NCBI GenBank assembly: GCA_030524345.1
Contig: JAUNGP010000005.1
Location: 1 to 64,000, forward strand
Direction: 5' to 3'
Origin: Clostridia bacterium
GTDB lineage: Bacteria; Bacillota; Clostridia; TANB77; CAG-465
Length of the DNA: 64,000 nucleotides
Position numbers and translations under genes: made by a program. Shown here piece by piece: positions 8,058 to 19,200 of this stretch. Under the pieces are notes generated by a model that saw nothing but the letters and a program-made list of their open reading frames with translations, was not told the DNA's origin and ran no database searches. Within the stretch, counting starts at the first letter, position 1; the number at the start of each line of letters is the position of its first letter.

Positions 8058-9302
8058 ATGAAAATAAAAGGCAAAATGATATGCTCGACTTTTATTATTG
8101 GTTCAATTGCTACTTTATCAATACATGTATATGCAGATGCAGTATCAGATGCTAGAAATGAACTAAACTCTATTAAGAACCAAATAAAAGAAAATTCTCA
8201 ACAAATAGAAAGTGTTGAAAGTGAAGTTGAAAGTAAATTGGAAGAGATTAACTTGTTGGAAGAAAGTATATCTAATTATACATCAGAACTTGAAACTTTA
8301 CAAAGTAAAAAGGACGAAATAAATAAAGAAATTGAAACTTTAGAGAATAATTTACAAAATTCAGCTCAGTTATATAATAGCGCTGAGGACTTGTATACTA
8401 CAAGACTGAGAGCAATCTATGAAAATGGGATGCCTAGTATGGTTAATATATTAGTAAATTCTGAAGGAATATCAGATTTCTTTTCAAAAATGAATGTATA
8501 TACTAGTATATTAGAGTATGATCAAAGTTTAATTAATAATATGAAAAATCAAAAAGAATATGTTGATAGTATAAAAAAGAGCATTGGTGATCAGAAATTA
8601 CAATTAGAACAATTGGAATATGATGTACAAAAATCTACTACTGCTTTAGAAAATACCAAAAGTCAAAAAGAAGCCAAAGTAAGTGAATTAAGTAATTCAA
8701 AAACAAAACTTTTAGCAGCAAGTAAAATATTACTTGAACAACAAGAAGCAGCAGAAGATAAATTACAGGAAGAATTAAATAAATACTATAACTCTGGTAA
8801 TAATTATGGTGGAACATTTAGTGGAATATTTCAATGGCCTACACCTGGTTGTACAATCATTACCGCTAATTTTGGGTGGTATAGTCCAAATGGATATAGT
8901 TCTTGGCATTCAGGAACAGATATTGGGTGTGGTATGGGAACACCAGTACTTGCAGCAGAAGATGGAAAAGTAGTTACAGCTACGGTTGTAACTAGTGATC
9001 CAAACGGACCTTATTATACTAATTCAAGTGGTTTAGCTATAAAAGACCATAGATTTGTTGCTTCAAATGGCTATGGTTATGGTAATAATGTTTTGATAGA
9101 CCATGGTGCTGGTTCTAATGGAATCAAATATTCTACTAGATATGCACATTTATCTACGGTTGTTGTTTCTAGTGGACAAGTTGTAAGAAAAGGACAAGTT
9201 ATTGGATATAGTGGAAATACTGGGAATTCTTATGGAGCACATTTGCATTTTGAAATAAGAGAAAATGGTACTTGTGTAAATCCAATGAGCTATTTCTATT
9301 AG
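8058..9302 (+). CDS. EnvC/PcsB-like coiled-coil M23 peptidoglycan hydrolase, copy 2
   Basis: This 414-residue secreted hydrolase is a paralogue of the preceding gene. It has a signal peptide (about residues 1-28, ending near VYADA), a Glu/Lys/Gln-rich coiled coil (about 29-240) and an M23 domain (about 260-410). HSGTDIGCGMG and HLHFEI supply the zinc ligands. The same segment, TTRLRAIYENGMPS in this copy, occurs in both coiled coils. The catalytic domain has an insertion (about residues 313-335) between GKVVTATVV and YGYGNNV that copy 1 lacks. The ATG at 8058 follows AGAAAGGGG. Tandem hydrolases behind ftsEX suggest two FtsX-controlled effectors or one division and one non-division enzyme. 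Confidence 0.88.
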   Translation: MKIKGKMICSTFIIGSIATLSIHVYADAVSDARNELNSIKNQIKENSQQIESVESEVESKLEEINLLEESISNYTSELETLQSKKDEINKEIETLENNLQNSAQLYNSAEDLYTTRLRAIYENGMPSMVNILVNSEGISDFFSKMNVYTSILEYDQSLINNMKNQKEYVDSIKKSIGDQKLQLEQLEYDVQKSTTALENTKSQKEAKVSELSNSKTKLLAASKILLEQQEAAEDKLQEELNKYYNSGNNYGGTFSGIFQWPTPGCTIITANFGWYSPNGYSSWHSGTDIGCGMGTPVLAAEDGKVVTATVVTSDPNGPYYTNSSGLAIKDHRFVASNGYGYGNNVLIDHGAGSNGIKYSTRYAHLSTVVVSSGQVVRKGQVIGYSGNTGNSYGAHLHFEIRENGTCVNPMSYFY

Positions 9303-9352
9303 AAACTCTAGATATAAAAATACTTAAAACAGTTAAAGTTTACAAAAAAGTA

Positions 9353-9381
9353 TTGACTTATTTTTTGTTTTATTGCATAAT
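9353..9381 (+). promoter_or_regulatory. Promoter of sepF
   Basis: TTGACT, 17 bp, CATAAT. It lies about 50 bp after the M23 gene stop. Confidence 0.75.
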
Positions 9382-9412
9382 AAAATTATAAAGTAGCGTA
9401 GGGGGTTAGTAT

Positions 9413-9934
9413 ATGAGTGCGGCAATAATAAATAAATTTAAAGATATGATGGGTTTTGGCTCACAAGATGATGACTATGAAGAAATGGAAGAGTATGATA
9501 CTGAAGTAGATGAGGAATATGAAAATGAGGAAGGATATTCTTCTACTCCAAGATCAAGAAGATCATTTAAAGATATAGATGATAGTAATCCATATTCTGG
9601 AAGAACTGCACAAACAAAAGTGATTCCAATGAATAATGGAATGTCTGCTTCAAGAATGGTGATTACTCAACCAACTTGTTATGATGATGTTCAAGAAGTT
9701 GGAGATTATTTAAAAGCAAAAAAATCTGTAATCATAAATTTAGAAAATGTTGGAAAAGATGATGCTAGAAGAATATTAGATTTTTTAAGTGGAGCTACAT
9801 TTATGATAGAGGGAACGATACAAAAAGTTTCAAATTTAATATATTTAATGGCTCCAAGAACTGTAGAAATACAAAATGATTTAGAAAAAAGCCAGTATAA
9901 ACAGCAAAAGCAATCTTTTTCGTGGCTAAAATAG
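9413..9934 (+). CDS. sepF: Cell division protein SepF
   Basis: SepF tethers and bundles FtsZ at the division membrane. The 173 residues begin with an amphipathic membrane-binding helix (SAAIINKFKDMMGF). An acidic disordered linker with DDDYEEMEEYD (about 18-62) follows, then the globular domain (about 72-160). That domain contains VITQPTCYDDVQEVGDYLK and VIINLENVGKDDARRILDFLSG, which are typical of SepF. The ATG follows GGGGG. A weak terminator separates it from divIVA, its usual partner in Gram-positive division clusters. Confidence 0.93.
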   Translation: MSAAIINKFKDMMGFGSQDDDYEEMEEYDTEVDEEYENEEGYSSTPRSRRSFKDIDDSNPYSGRTAQTKVIPMNNGMSASRMVITQPTCYDDVQEVGDYLKAKKSVIINLENVGKDDARRILDFLSGATFMIEGTIQKVSNLIYLMAPRTVEIQNDLEKSQYKQQKQSFSWLK

Positions 9935-9944
9935 TAAGTTTTAT

Positions 9945-9973
9945 GCAGGCCTTTGTAGGTCTGCTTTTGCTTT
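9945..9973 (+). terminator. Intrinsic terminator between sepF and divIVA
   Basis: GCAGGCC / GGTCTGC stem (one G-T pair), then TTTTGCTTT. Possibly partial, allowing read-through to divIVA. Confidence 0.6.
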
Positions 9974-9990
9974 AAGATAGGAGGGGTTTG

Positions 9991-10440
9991 ATGTTAACAC
10001 CAATAGATATAGATAATAAAGTTTTCAAAAAGACAAAGCTTGGAGGATATGATGTTAAAGATGTTGAAAATTTTCTTTTAATTGTGATGGGTGACTATGA
10101 GAAACTTTATAAAGAAAATGCAGAACTTAGAGATAAAGTTAATGCAATGCAGGAATCAGTATCATATTACAAATCTATAGAAGAGGGAATAAAACAAACA
10201 GTTGAAAATGCGCAGGCAAGTGCAGATGATATAAAAGAAACTGCTAAAAGGGATGCTGAGTCGATCAGAAAAGAAGCAGAAATTGATTCTAAAAGAAAAT
10301 TAGAAGATTTGCAAAAACAAATAATAAGAGCTGAGGCTGATTACGAAGACAAAAAGAAACAAATGCAAATATATAAAATAAGGGTTACATCTATGCTAGA
10401 GGCTCAATTAAAAATATTAAATGAAGATAAAGATCTATAG
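9991..10440 (+). CDS. divIVA: DivIVA-family septum/pole protein
   Basis: DivIVA senses negative membrane curvature and recruits division or sporulation partners. The 149 residues start MLTPIDIDNKVFKK, followed by GGYDVKDVENFL (about 20-31), which matches the membrane-binding N-terminal domain (LTP.DI.NK.F......GY...EVD.FL). The rest is coiled coil (about 38-140). The family usually has EVDxFL; here the Asp is Glu. The ATG at 9991 follows AGGAGGGG. It is shorter than B. subtilis DivIVA, mainly at the C-terminus. Confidence 0.9.
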   Translation: MLTPIDIDNKVFKKTKLGGYDVKDVENFLLIVMGDYEKLYKENAELRDKVNAMQESVSYYKSIEEGIKQTVENAQASADDIKETAKRDAESIRKEAEIDSKRKLEDLQKQIIRAEADYEDKKKQMQIYKIRVTSMLEAQLKILNEDKDL

Positions 10441-10458
10441 GATAGTATATGGACGGAA

Positions 10459-10486
10459 AAAGCGCTAATGATATTAGTGCTTTTTT
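10459..10486 (+). terminator. Terminator after divIVA
   Basis: AGCGCTAAT / ATTAGTGCT stem with a 3-nt loop, then TTTTTT. Confidence 0.85.
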
Positions 10487-10513
10487 ATGTTATTTGTAAA
10501 TTTTATAGATGTC

Positions 10514-10542
10514 TTGAAAGTAAGGATAAAATATGTTAAAAT
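10514..10542 (+). promoter_or_regulatory. Promoter of prfA
   Basis: TTGAAA, 17 bp, TAAAAT preceded by TGT (extended -10). It shows that the upstream in-frame extension of prfA is not translated. Confidence 0.75.
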
Positions 10543-10576
10543 AGAAAGGAAATTTTTTAAGAATGGAGAATTATAT

Positions 10577-11638
10577 ATGTTTGATAAATTAGAAGAGATT
10601 GAAAAGAAATATAATGAACTTACAGAAAAAATAGCCGATCCAGAAATTATATCGGATCAAAATACTTGGAAAAAGCTAATGAAAGAACAATCTAGTATGA
10701 AAGATGTAGTGGATAAATATATTGAGTATAAAAACGTAAAAAGTAATATGTTAGAAGCTGAAGGATTAATGAATGATCCTGAAATGAAGGAAGTAGCTGA
10801 AGAAGAATATTATTCAAGTAAAAAAAGATTAGAAGAAATGGAAAGTGAACTAAAAATACTTTTACTTCCAAAAGATGTCAACGATGATGCCAATGTAATC
10901 ATTGAAATTCGTGGTGGAGCTGGTGGAGAAGAAGCTGCTTTATTTGCGTATAATTTGTATAGAATGTATACAATGTATGCAGAACTTAAAAGATGGCAAG
11001 TAGAAGTACTCGATATTAGCGAAACTGGAATAGGTGGAATAAAAGAGGTATCTTTTATGATTAAAGGAAAAGGAGCATATAGTCGATTAAAATTTGAAAG
11101 TGGTGTCCATAGGGTTCAGCGTGTACCTGAAACAGAAGCAAGTGGAAGAATTCATACTTCAACAGTGACAGTTGCTGTACTACCGGAAGTTGAAGATATA
11201 GAAGTGGAAATCAACCAAGATGATTTGAGAATTGATACCTATAGAGCAAGTGGAGCTGGTGGACAGCATGTAAATAAAACATCGTCTGCTATCAGAATTA
11301 CACATATTCCTACAGGAATAGTTGTTGCATGTCAAAATGAAAGATCACAATTACAAAATAAAGAGACTGCTATGAATATGTTAAGAGCAAAGCTTTATGA
11401 AACTATGCAGGAAGAGCAAAATAAAGAAGTAGCTAATACTAGAAGGTTACAAGTTGGAAGCGGGGCAAGAAGTGAAAAAATAAGAACATATAATTATCCT
11501 CAAAGTAGGGTTACTGATCATAGAATTAATTTTACGATCTATCAATTAGATAGTTTTTTAAATGGTAATATGGATGAAATGATAGAATCACTTATTGCCG
11601 CTGATAGAGCAGATAGATTAAAAGAAGGAAATTTGTAA
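10577..11638 (+). CDS. prfA: Peptide chain release factor 1
   Basis: RF1 reads UAA and UAG and triggers peptide release. The 353 residues contain the catalytic GGQ in [14 protein letters not shown] (about residues 222-235). The preceding [19 protein letters not shown] block is typical of RF1. [16 protein letters not shown] (about 105-120) is the conserved domain 2 start. I chose the ATG at 10577 after ATGGAGAA. The 30-codon in-frame extension upstream runs through the promoter. prmC, which methylates the GGQ Gln, is not next to it here. Confidence 0.95.
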   Translation: MFDKLEEIEKKYNELTEKIADPEIISDQNTWKKLMKEQSSMKDVVDKYIEYKNVKSNMLEAEGLMNDPEMKEVAEEEYYSSKKRLEEMESELKILLLPKDVNDDANVIIEIRGGAGGEEAALFAYNLYRMYTMYAELKRWQVEVLDISETGIGGIKEVSFMIKGKGAYSRLKFESGVHRVQRVPETEASGRIHTSTVTVAVLPEVEDIEVEINQDDLRIDTYRASGAGGQHVNKTSSAIRITHIPTGIVVACQNERSQLQNKETAMNMLRAKLYETMQEEQNKEVANTRRLQVGSGARSEKIRTYNYPQSRVTDHRINFTIYQLDSFLNGNMDEMIESLIAADRADRLKEGNL

Positions 11639-11670
11639 AGAAAATTAGAATTATATGAATGTATTTTGAA

Positions 11671-11700
11671 GTGACAGTTATCACTGTCACCTCTTCTTTG
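11671..11700 (+). terminator. Terminator after prfA
   Basis: GTGACAGT, a TATC loop, then ACTGTCAC and CTCTTCTTTG. Confidence 0.8.
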
Positions 11701-11737
11701 CTAGAATAAATATTTGAGAATAGAAATGAGGGATATC

Positions 11738-12349
11738 ATGGATGTATTGTTTGCAACACATAATAAATCAAAATTAAAGCATTATAAGAGTGAATTAGAA
11801 AAATTAGGAATTAATGTTTTAAGTTTAGATGATTTAAATATCAATTATGATGTTAAAGAAGTGAGTTTGAATACAAGGGAGAATGCTATCAAAAAAGCAA
11901 CAGAATATTACCAAATAGCTAAGATACCAACTATTGCTGTTGATGATGGCTTATTTTTTGAGAATATACCAGATAAGTTACAACCAGGTGCATATGTAAG
12001 AAGAATTGATGGAAAAAGTGCTTCTACAGATGAGAAGCTTATAGAACATTATGTAGATATTGTTAATCAATATGGAGTTGATGGAAAGCTTAATGGGAAA
12101 TGGGTAAAAGGAATTGCAATTGCTAAATCTGAAAATGATATACGTTCATTAAGTTTTGATGTAGAAAAGATATTCGTTAGCGAAGTATCTAGTAAAAGGA
12201 ACGAGGGATATCCATTAGATTCTATGAGTATTACGCCATATTTTAATAAGTATACTGTTGATTTAACAGAAGAGGAAAATTTAATTTTAAAGGAAAAAAC
12301 AAATTCTAAATTAATTAAATTTTTAAGAGAAAGTTTTAAGAGAATTTAA
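11738..12349 (+). CDS. RdgB/Ham1-like non-canonical purine NTP pyrophosphatase
   Basis: This 203-residue protein matches the Ham1/RdgB family, which hydrolyses ITP, dITP and XTP to monophosphates and keeps them out of nucleic acids. The opening LFATHNKSKLKHYKSEL matches the family (T.N..K..E) nucleotide-binding start. NTRENAIKKA (about 47-56) and VDDGLFFENI (about 68-77, family DDSGL) follow. EGYPLDSMSITPYFNKYTVDLT corresponds to the C-terminal GYDP.F..... region, but is divergent. It may therefore have a different substrate. The ATG at 11738 follows GAGGGA; another ATG lies four codons upstream. Confidence 0.78.
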   Translation: MDVLFATHNKSKLKHYKSELEKLGINVLSLDDLNINYDVKEVSLNTRENAIKKATEYYQIAKIPTIAVDDGLFFENIPDKLQPGAYVRRIDGKSASTDEKLIEHYVDIVNQYGVDGKLNGKWVKGIAIAKSENDIRSLSFDVEKIFVSEVSSKRNEGYPLDSMSITPYFNKYTVDLTEEENLILKEKTNSKLIKFLRESFKRI

Positions 12350-12360
12350 AATTTAAATTA

Positions 12361-12389
12361 TTGACATATTTTGTATATTATGATATAAT
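12361..12389 (+). promoter_or_regulatory. Perfect consensus promoter of rpoBC
   Basis: TTGACA, 17 bp, TATAAT, with TGA before the -10 (extended). It lies just after the rdgB-like gene. Confidence 0.92.
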
Positions 12390-12495
12390 ACTCAAAATGT
12401 TGTTTCTTTTTGAAATTACTATGTAAACTTGAATACAAAGGATGGTTGAAATAGTTGAGAAAAAATGAAAAAATATAGGAAAATAAGATATATAA

Positions 12496-12539
12496 AAATC
12501 AAATTAGTTAAAATTATGTAAACTAATTTGGATTTTTGT
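12496..12539 (+). promoter_or_regulatory. Terminator-like hairpin in the rpoB leader (candidate attenuator)
   Basis: AAATCAAATTAGTT (12496-12509) pairs with AACTAATTTGGATTT (12521-12535) over about 14 bp with one bulged G, followed by TTTTGTC. It sits about 100 nt into the leader and 34 nt before the rpoB start, so it could end some transcripts early. A later CTTTTTC (12543-12549) extends the T-rich tract. Confidence 0.6.
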
Positions 12540-12572
12540 CGTCTTTTTCAGAAGGTATTTGGGGGTATAAAA

Positions 12573-15500
12573 ATGAGTCAAGTTCATGAAGTTATTAACG
12601 GAAAAGCAAAAAGGATGAGCTTTTCAAATATCAAAGAAGTAGTTGATATGCCAGACCTAATTGATATTCAAAAACAATCATATGAATGGTTTTTGAAATC
12701 TGGACTAAGAGATGTATTATCTGATGCATCACCTATAGCGGATTTCTCAGGAAATTTGCTGTTAGAATTTGTAGACTATAGATTAGAAGAAGAAACGAAA
12801 TATAGTATAGAGGAAGCAAAAGAAAGAAATACAAGTTATTCTTCTAGGCTACAAGTTCAAGTAAGACTTATTAATCGTGAAACTGGAGAAATTAAAGAAC
12901 AAGAAATTTTCTTAGGCGATCTTCCAATAATGACTAGTAATGGTACATTTTTGATAAATGGAGCTGAAAGAGTTATTATTTCACAATTAGTACGTTCACC
13001 GGGCGTTTATTATGCCTCTGAAAGAGATAAGACAGGAAAATTTTTATATTCTGCTACTGTTATGCCTAATCGTGGAACATGGTTAGAATATGAAAGTGAT
13101 TCTTCTGATATGATATATGCTAGAGTTGATAGAACTAGAAAGGTTCCGATTACTACTTTAGTAAGAGCTCTTGGAATAGAATCAGATCAACAAATAATAG
13201 ATTTATTTGAAGATGATTTAATTAATAATGTTCTTTATAAAGATACAGCTAAAACACAAGATGATGCTTTGCTTGAAATTTATAAAAAGATAAGACCAAG
13301 CGAGCCTTTACATGTTGATGCTGCTAAGTCATTACTTTTTGGACTTCTTTTTGAGCCAAGAAGATATGATTTATCAAGAGTTGGAAGATATAAATATAAT
13401 AAAAAATTGAGTATAGCAAATAGAATCGAAGGACAAATAGCAGCTGAAAATATTATAAATAATGAAACTGGTGAAATATTTGTAAATGCTGGTGAAGTTA
13501 TTTCAGAAGAAAAGGCAAACGAAATAAAACAAGCTGGTATCAATGTTGTATATATTACAAGAGATGATAAAAGGGTTAAAATAATTGGAAATAATACAGT
13601 AGATATTTCTAAATATTTGGGAATTGAAATAGATAAAAATATTATCAAAGAAGAAGTTTACTTACCTGTATTAAAAGAAATACTTGAAAAAGTTGGAGAT
13701 GCAGATGAAAAAGAATTAAGAAAACAAATTCGTTTAAATAGAGAACGCTTAGTCGTAAAATGTGCAACTTTAGATGATATTATTGCATCAATAAATTATT
13801 TTGTAAACTTTAGATTTGGCCTTGGATCAACAGATGATATTGATCATCTAGGAAACAGACGTGTAAGATGTGTAGGAGAATTGCTACAAAATCAATTTAG
13901 AATTGGTCTTGCAAGACTTGAAAGAGTTGTTCGTGAGAGAATGGCAACTCAAGACTTGGATGTTGCTACACCACAAACATTAATCAATATTAAACCTGTT
14001 GTAGGCGCTTTAAGAGAGTTTTTTGGTAGTTCGCAATTATCACAATTTATGGATCAAATTAATCCACTTGCAGAGCTTACACATAAAAGAAGAATATCTG
14101 CTTTAGGACCTGGCGGTTTATCAAGGGAAAGGGCAGGATTTGAAGTTCGTGATGTACATCATACTCATTATGGAAGACTTTGTCCAATAGAGTCTCCTGA
14201 AGGACCAAATATAGGACTTATTTCTTCACTTTCTACATTTGCCAAAATTAATAGATATGGATTTATAGAAACTCCATATAGATTAATAGATAAAGAAACA
14301 GGAATTGTAAAAGATGAAGTTGTTTATTTAACAGCTGATGAAGAAGATAAGTATATAGTTGCACAAGCAAATGAACCTTTAGATGAGGAAAATAAATTTG
14401 TACGTAAAAGAGTTAAAGTTAGACATCAAAATGAAATTGTTGAAATTGAAAGAGAAAAAGTTGATCTTATGGATGTCTCTCCAAAACAACTTGTTTCAGT
14501 TGCAACTGCTATGATTCCTTTCCTTGAAAATGATGATGCAAAACGTGCCCTTATGGGTGCAAACATGCAGCGTCAAGCTGTTCCATTAATAAAAGCTGAA
14601 AGTCCTATTGTAGGAACTGGAATAGAGTATAAGGCAGCAGTAGATTCTGGAATTGTTATAATAGCTAAAAATGATGGCGTTGTATCATATGTTAGTGCTG
14701 ATAAGATTATTATTGATACTAAAAAAGGAAAAGATGAATATCATCTAGTAAAATATCAAAGATCTAACCAAGGTACATGTATTAATCAAAAACCAATAGT
14801 ACAAAAAAATGAAAAAGTTAAAAAGGGTGATGTAATTGCTGATGGCCCTTCAACAGAAAATGGGGAACTTGCATTAGGTAAAAATATCCTAGTTGGATTT
14901 ATGACTTGGGAAGGATATAATTACGAGGATGCGATATTAATATCTGAAGATTTAGTAAAAGATGATGTCCTTACAACTATTCATATAGAAGATTATGATT
15001 GCGAAGCAAGAGATACAAAACTTGGACCTGAGGAAATTACTAGGGAAGTTCCAAATGTTGGTGATGATGCATTAAAAGATTTGGATGAGAATGGAATAAT
15101 TCGTATAGGTGCAGAAGTTGTTCCTGGTGATATTTTAGTAGGTAAAGTTACACCAAAAGGTGAAACTGAGCTTACTGCAGAAGAAAAATTGTTAAGAGCA
15201 ATTTTTGGAGAAAAAGCAAGAGAAGTAAGAGATACATCTTTGAGAGTTCCTCATGGTGAAGCAGGTACAATTGTAGATGTAAAAATATTTACTAGAGATA
15301 ATTGTGATGAACTTGCAGCAGGAGTTCATAAGGTTGTTAGAATTTATATAGCTCAGAAAAGAAAAATTTCTGTTGGTGATAAAATTGCAGGACGTCATGG
15401 TAATAAGGGTGTTATATCACGTATTCTTCCAAGAGAAGATATGCCATATTTACCTGATGGAACACCTTTACAAATTGTATTAAATCCTCTAGGTATACCA

Positions 15501-16250
15501 TCACGTATGAATGTTGGTCAGGTTTTAGAAGTTCATTTAGGATATGTTGCAAAGACACTTGGATGGAAAATATCTACACCAGTATTTGATGGAGCAAAAG
15601 AAGCTGATATAAGAGCTCTGTTTGAAAAACAAGGCTTAAATCCAAACGGTAAATTTGTGTTACATGATGGTAGAACTGGTGAAGTATTTGATAGAGAAGT
15701 AACAGTAGGATATATGTATATGCTAAAACTATACCATATGGTTGAGGATAAAATACATGCTCGTTCTATTGGACCATATTCTTTAGTTACACAACAACCT
15801 CTAGGTGGTAAAGCACAGTTTGGTGGACAAAGATTTGGTGAAATGGAAGTTTGGGCTCTTGAAGCATATGGAGCATCATATACATTGCAAGAAATGCTTA
15901 CAGTAAAATCTGATGATATTGTGGGACGTTTAAAAACTTATGAAGCAATCGTAAAAGGAGAAAGTATTCCAAAGCCTGGAATACCAGAATCATTTAGAGT
16001 TCTTACAAAAGAGTTACAAAGTTTAGGCTTAGACCTAAAGATGTATAGAGAAGATGAACAATTAGAACTTAGAGAATCAATGGAAGATGATACTGATGGA
16101 GTTGAACCATCATTTGAAGATGATGTAGCTATGAGTAGTGCTGCTAGTGATGACTTTTCTGGTATGTCACTTCAAGATGAAAATGGTGACGACATAGATG
16201 ATACAGAGTTATCAGATGAAGATATTGATTTTATAAGTAATAATGAGTAA
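12573..16250 (+). CDS. rpoB: RNA polymerase beta subunit
   Basis: This 1225-residue catalytic subunit has the rifampicin-region motifs [20 protein letters not shown] and [14 protein letters not shown] (about residues 487-525), with no obvious resistance change. [20 protein letters not shown] follows. [19 protein letters not shown] (about 930) and the C-terminal [21 protein letters not shown] block complete the active-site parts. The extreme C-terminus is a long Asp/Glu tail (about 1160-1225). I chose the ATG at 12573 after GGGGG, because the 15-codon upstream extension overlaps the leader hairpin. rplKAJL does not precede it, unlike in many bacteria. Confidence 0.97.
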   Translation: MSQVHEVINGKAKRMSFSNIKEVVDMPDLIDIQKQSYEWFLKSGLRDVLSDASPIADFSGNLLLEFVDYRLEEETKYSIEEAKERNTSYSSRLQVQVRLINRETGEIKEQEIFLGDLPIMTSNGTFLINGAERVIISQLVRSPGVYYASERDKTGKFLYSATVMPNRGTWLEYESDSSDMIYARVDRTRKVPITTLVRALGIESDQQIIDLFEDDLINNVLYKDTAKTQDDALLEIYKKIRPSEPLHVDAAKSLLFGLLFEPRRYDLSRVGRYKYNKKLSIANRIEGQIAAENIINNETGEIFVNAGEVISEEKANEIKQAGINVVYITRDDKRVKIIGNNTVDISKYLGIEIDKNIIKEEVYLPVLKEILEKVGDADEKELRKQIRLNRERLVVKCATLDDIIASINYFVNFRFGLGSTDDIDHLGNRRVRCVGELLQNQFRIGLARLERVVRERMATQDLDVATPQTLINIKPVVGALREFFGSSQLSQFMDQINPLAELTHKRRISALGPGGLSRERAGFEVRDVHHTHYGRLCPIESPEGPNIGLISSLSTFAKINRYGFIETPYRLIDKETGIVKDEVVYLTADEEDKYIVAQANEPLDEENKFVRKRVKVRHQNEIVEIEREKVDLMDVSPKQLVSVATAMIPFLENDDAKRALMGANMQRQAVPLIKAESPIVGTGIEYKAAVDSGIVIIAKNDGVVSYVSADKIIIDTKKGKDEYHLVKYQRSNQGTCINQKPIVQKNEKVKKGDVIADGPSTENGELALGKNILVGFMTWEGYNYEDAILISEDLVKDDVLTTIHIEDYDCEARDTKLGPEEITREVPNVGDDALKDLDENGIIRIGAEVVPGDILVGKVTPKGETELTAEEKLLRAIFGEKAREVRDTSLRVPHGEAGTIVDVKIFTRDNCDELAAGVHKVVRIYIAQKRKISVGDKIAGRHGNKGVISRILPREDMPYLPDGTPLQIVLNPLGIPSRMNVGQVLEVHLGYVAKTLGWKISTPVFDGAKEADIRALFEKQGLNPNGKFVLHDGRTGEVFDREVTVGYMYMLKLYHMVEDKIHARSIGPYSLVTQQPLGGKAQFGGQRFGEMEVWALEAYGASYTLQEMLTVKSDDIVGRLKTYEAIVKGESIPKPGIPESFRVLTKELQSLGLDLKMYREDEQLELRESMEDDTDGVEPSFEDDVAMSSAASDDFSGMSLQDENGDDIDDTELSDEDIDFISNNE

Positions 16251-16269
16251 GGTATAAGGAGGAAATAAA

Positions 16270-19200
16270 ATGCAAGATATGGATAATTTTGATAGATTAA
16301 GCATAGGACTTGCTTCTCCAGAAAAGATCAGAGAATGGTCAAAAGGCGAAGTAAAGAAACCTGAAACTATCAACTATAGAACACTTAAACCAGAAAGAGA
16401 CGGACTATTTTGTGAGAAAATCTTTGGACCAACAAAGGATTGGGAATGTTATTGTGGTAAATATAAAAAAGTAAGATATAAAGGTATTATATGTGATAGA
16501 TGTGGTGTTGAAGTTACTAAAAAGAAAGTAAGACGTGAAAGATTAGGGCATGTAGAGCTTGCTTGCCCTGTATCACACATCTGGTTTTTTAAAGGAATTC
16601 CTAGTAGGATGAGTTTAATATTAGATATTTCTCCCAAAGCTTTAGAAAAAGTATTGTATTTTGCTTCATATATTGTATTAGATGCGAAAGAATCTGGATT
16701 TAAAGTTTGTGATGTTATAAATGAGAGAGAATATAGAGAAGCATTAGAAAAATATGGCAATGATGGTATTAGAGTTGGAATGGGTGCTGAGGCTATTCGT
16801 GAACTACTTGCTAACGTTGATTTGCATAAATTATATAATGAAATTAAGAAAGACTTAGAAAAGGCTACTGGAGCAAAAAAACTAAAATTAATAAAAAGAA
16901 TAGAGACGGTAGAAGCATTTATTGAATCTGGAAATAGACCTGAATGGATGATACTTGAAGTATTACCAGTAATACCTCCAGAGTTAAGACCTATGGTTCA
17001 ATTAGATGGTGGAAGATTTGCAACATCTGATTTAAATGATTTGTATAGAAGAGTTATTAATAGAAATAATAGGTTAAAGAGGTTATTAGAATTAGAAGCT
17101 CCTGATATTATTGTTAGAAACGAAAAGAGAATGCTACAAGAATCTGTAGATGCTCTTATCGATAATGGTAGACGTGGAAGACCAATTACTGGTGCAGGTG
17201 GAAGAGCATTGAAATCTTTATCTGATATGCTAAAAGGTAAACAAGGTAGATTTAGACAAAACTTACTTGGAAAAAGGGTTGACTATTCGGGACGTTCAGT
17301 TATAGTTGTTGGACCTGAACTTAAGATATATCAATGTGGATTACCAAGAGAAATGGCTCTTGAACTATTTAAACCATTTGTCATGAAAGAACTTGTAAAA
17401 AGGAAAATGGCATTTAATATCAAAAATGCTAAGAGAATGGTAGAGAGAACAGCTGTTGAGGTTTGGGATGTATTAGAGGAAGTTATTAAGGATAGACCTG
17501 TTATGTTAAACCGTGCCCCTACACTACATAGACTTGGTATACAAGCTTTTGAGCCAGTTTTAGTAGAAGGAAGAGCTATAAAGTTGCATCCACTTGTTTG
17601 TCCAGCATTTAATGCAGACTTTGATGGTGACCAAATGGCTGTACACGTTCCATTATCACCTGAAGCAGTAGCTGAAGCAAAACTTTTAATGCTTGCTTCA
17701 AATAACTTATTAAAACTACAAGATGGTAAGCCAGTAACAGTACCTTCACAGGATATGATACTAGGAAGTTACTATTTAACAGTAGATATTGAAGAAGAAC
17801 CCGGAAAAGGAAAAATATTCTCAAGTATTGATGAAGTAATGATGGCTTATGATGAGGGTGTAATAGGAATGCATGTTCCTGTGAAAGTTAGAGTAACCAA
17901 AGAGATAGATGGCAAAGAAGTGACAGGAATTATCGATGCAACAGCTGGTAGACTTATCTTTAATAGTTATATTCCTCAAGATATAGGATTTGTTGATAGA
18001 AGTTTAGAAGAAAATAGATTAAAACTTGAAATTGATTTTCCTGTTAGAAAGAAAGAATTAGGACAAATTATAGATAAGTGTATTTCTAAACATGGTATAA
18101 CAAAGACTGCAGTAGTATTAGATGATATAAAATCATATGGATATAAATATTCAACAAAGTCTGCTACAACAGTTTCTGTATCAGATATTGAAATACCAGA
18201 GGAGAAGCCAAAAATTCTTGAAAATGCTGAGACAGAAGCGGAAAAAGTGTTAAAAAATTATAAGCGTGGACTTATATCAAATGAAGAAAGATATAATGAA
18301 ATTATTAAGATTTGGTCAAAAGCTACAGACGATATTCAAGCTGCAATTATGAGCAATCCAAATAAAATGAATCCAATCCAGATGATGGCTCATACTGGTG
18401 CTAGAGGTAATCCTACACAGATAAGGCAGTTATCAGGTATGCGTGGTCTTATGGCTAATACAATGGGTCAAACAATAGAGCTTCCTATTAAGTCTTGCTT
18501 TAAAGAAGGTCTTGATGTTCTTGAATTCTTTATAGCATCTCATGGTGCTAGAAAGGGACTTGCAGATACAGCTTTAAGAACAGCAGACTCTGGTTATTTA
18601 ACGAGAAGACTTGTTGATGTTAACCAAGATGTTATTGTTATGGAAGAAGATTGTGGAACACATGAGGGATTTGAAGTATCAGCCATTATGGAAAGTGGAG
18701 AACCAATCGAAAAACTATATGAAAGAATTGAAGGAAGATATCTTGCACAAGACATTGTAGACCAAGATGGAAATATTGTTTATGAAAGAGATACCTATGT
18801 TAATGATGAAGTTGCTAATAAAATAGTAAAAATGGGTATAGAAAAAGTAAAAATTAGATCTGCTCTTACTTGTGAATCTATGAGAGGTGTTTGTGCAAAA
18901 TGCTATGGTAAAAACTTAGCAACTGGTGAACCAATTACTCCAGGTGAGGCGATTGGTATAATAGCTGCTCAATCAATAGGTGAGCCAGGAACTCAGCTTA
19001 CTATGAGAACTATCCATAGTGGTGGTGTTGCAGGTTCTGATATTACTCAAGGTCTTCCTAGAGTTGAAGAGCTTTTCGAAGCTAGAAAGCCAAAAGGTGT
19101 TGCTATGGTATCTGAAATTGATGGTACTGTAACAATTGGCGAACATGGTGCTAATAAAGAAGTTATTGTAACAAGAGATGATAAACATGTTGAAAAATAT

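Noticed and set aside
10487-10576. 30-codon N-terminal extension of prfA
   Set aside because: It contains the TTGAAA/TAAAAT promoter and is absent from the RF1 family. The ATG at 10577 has its own site.
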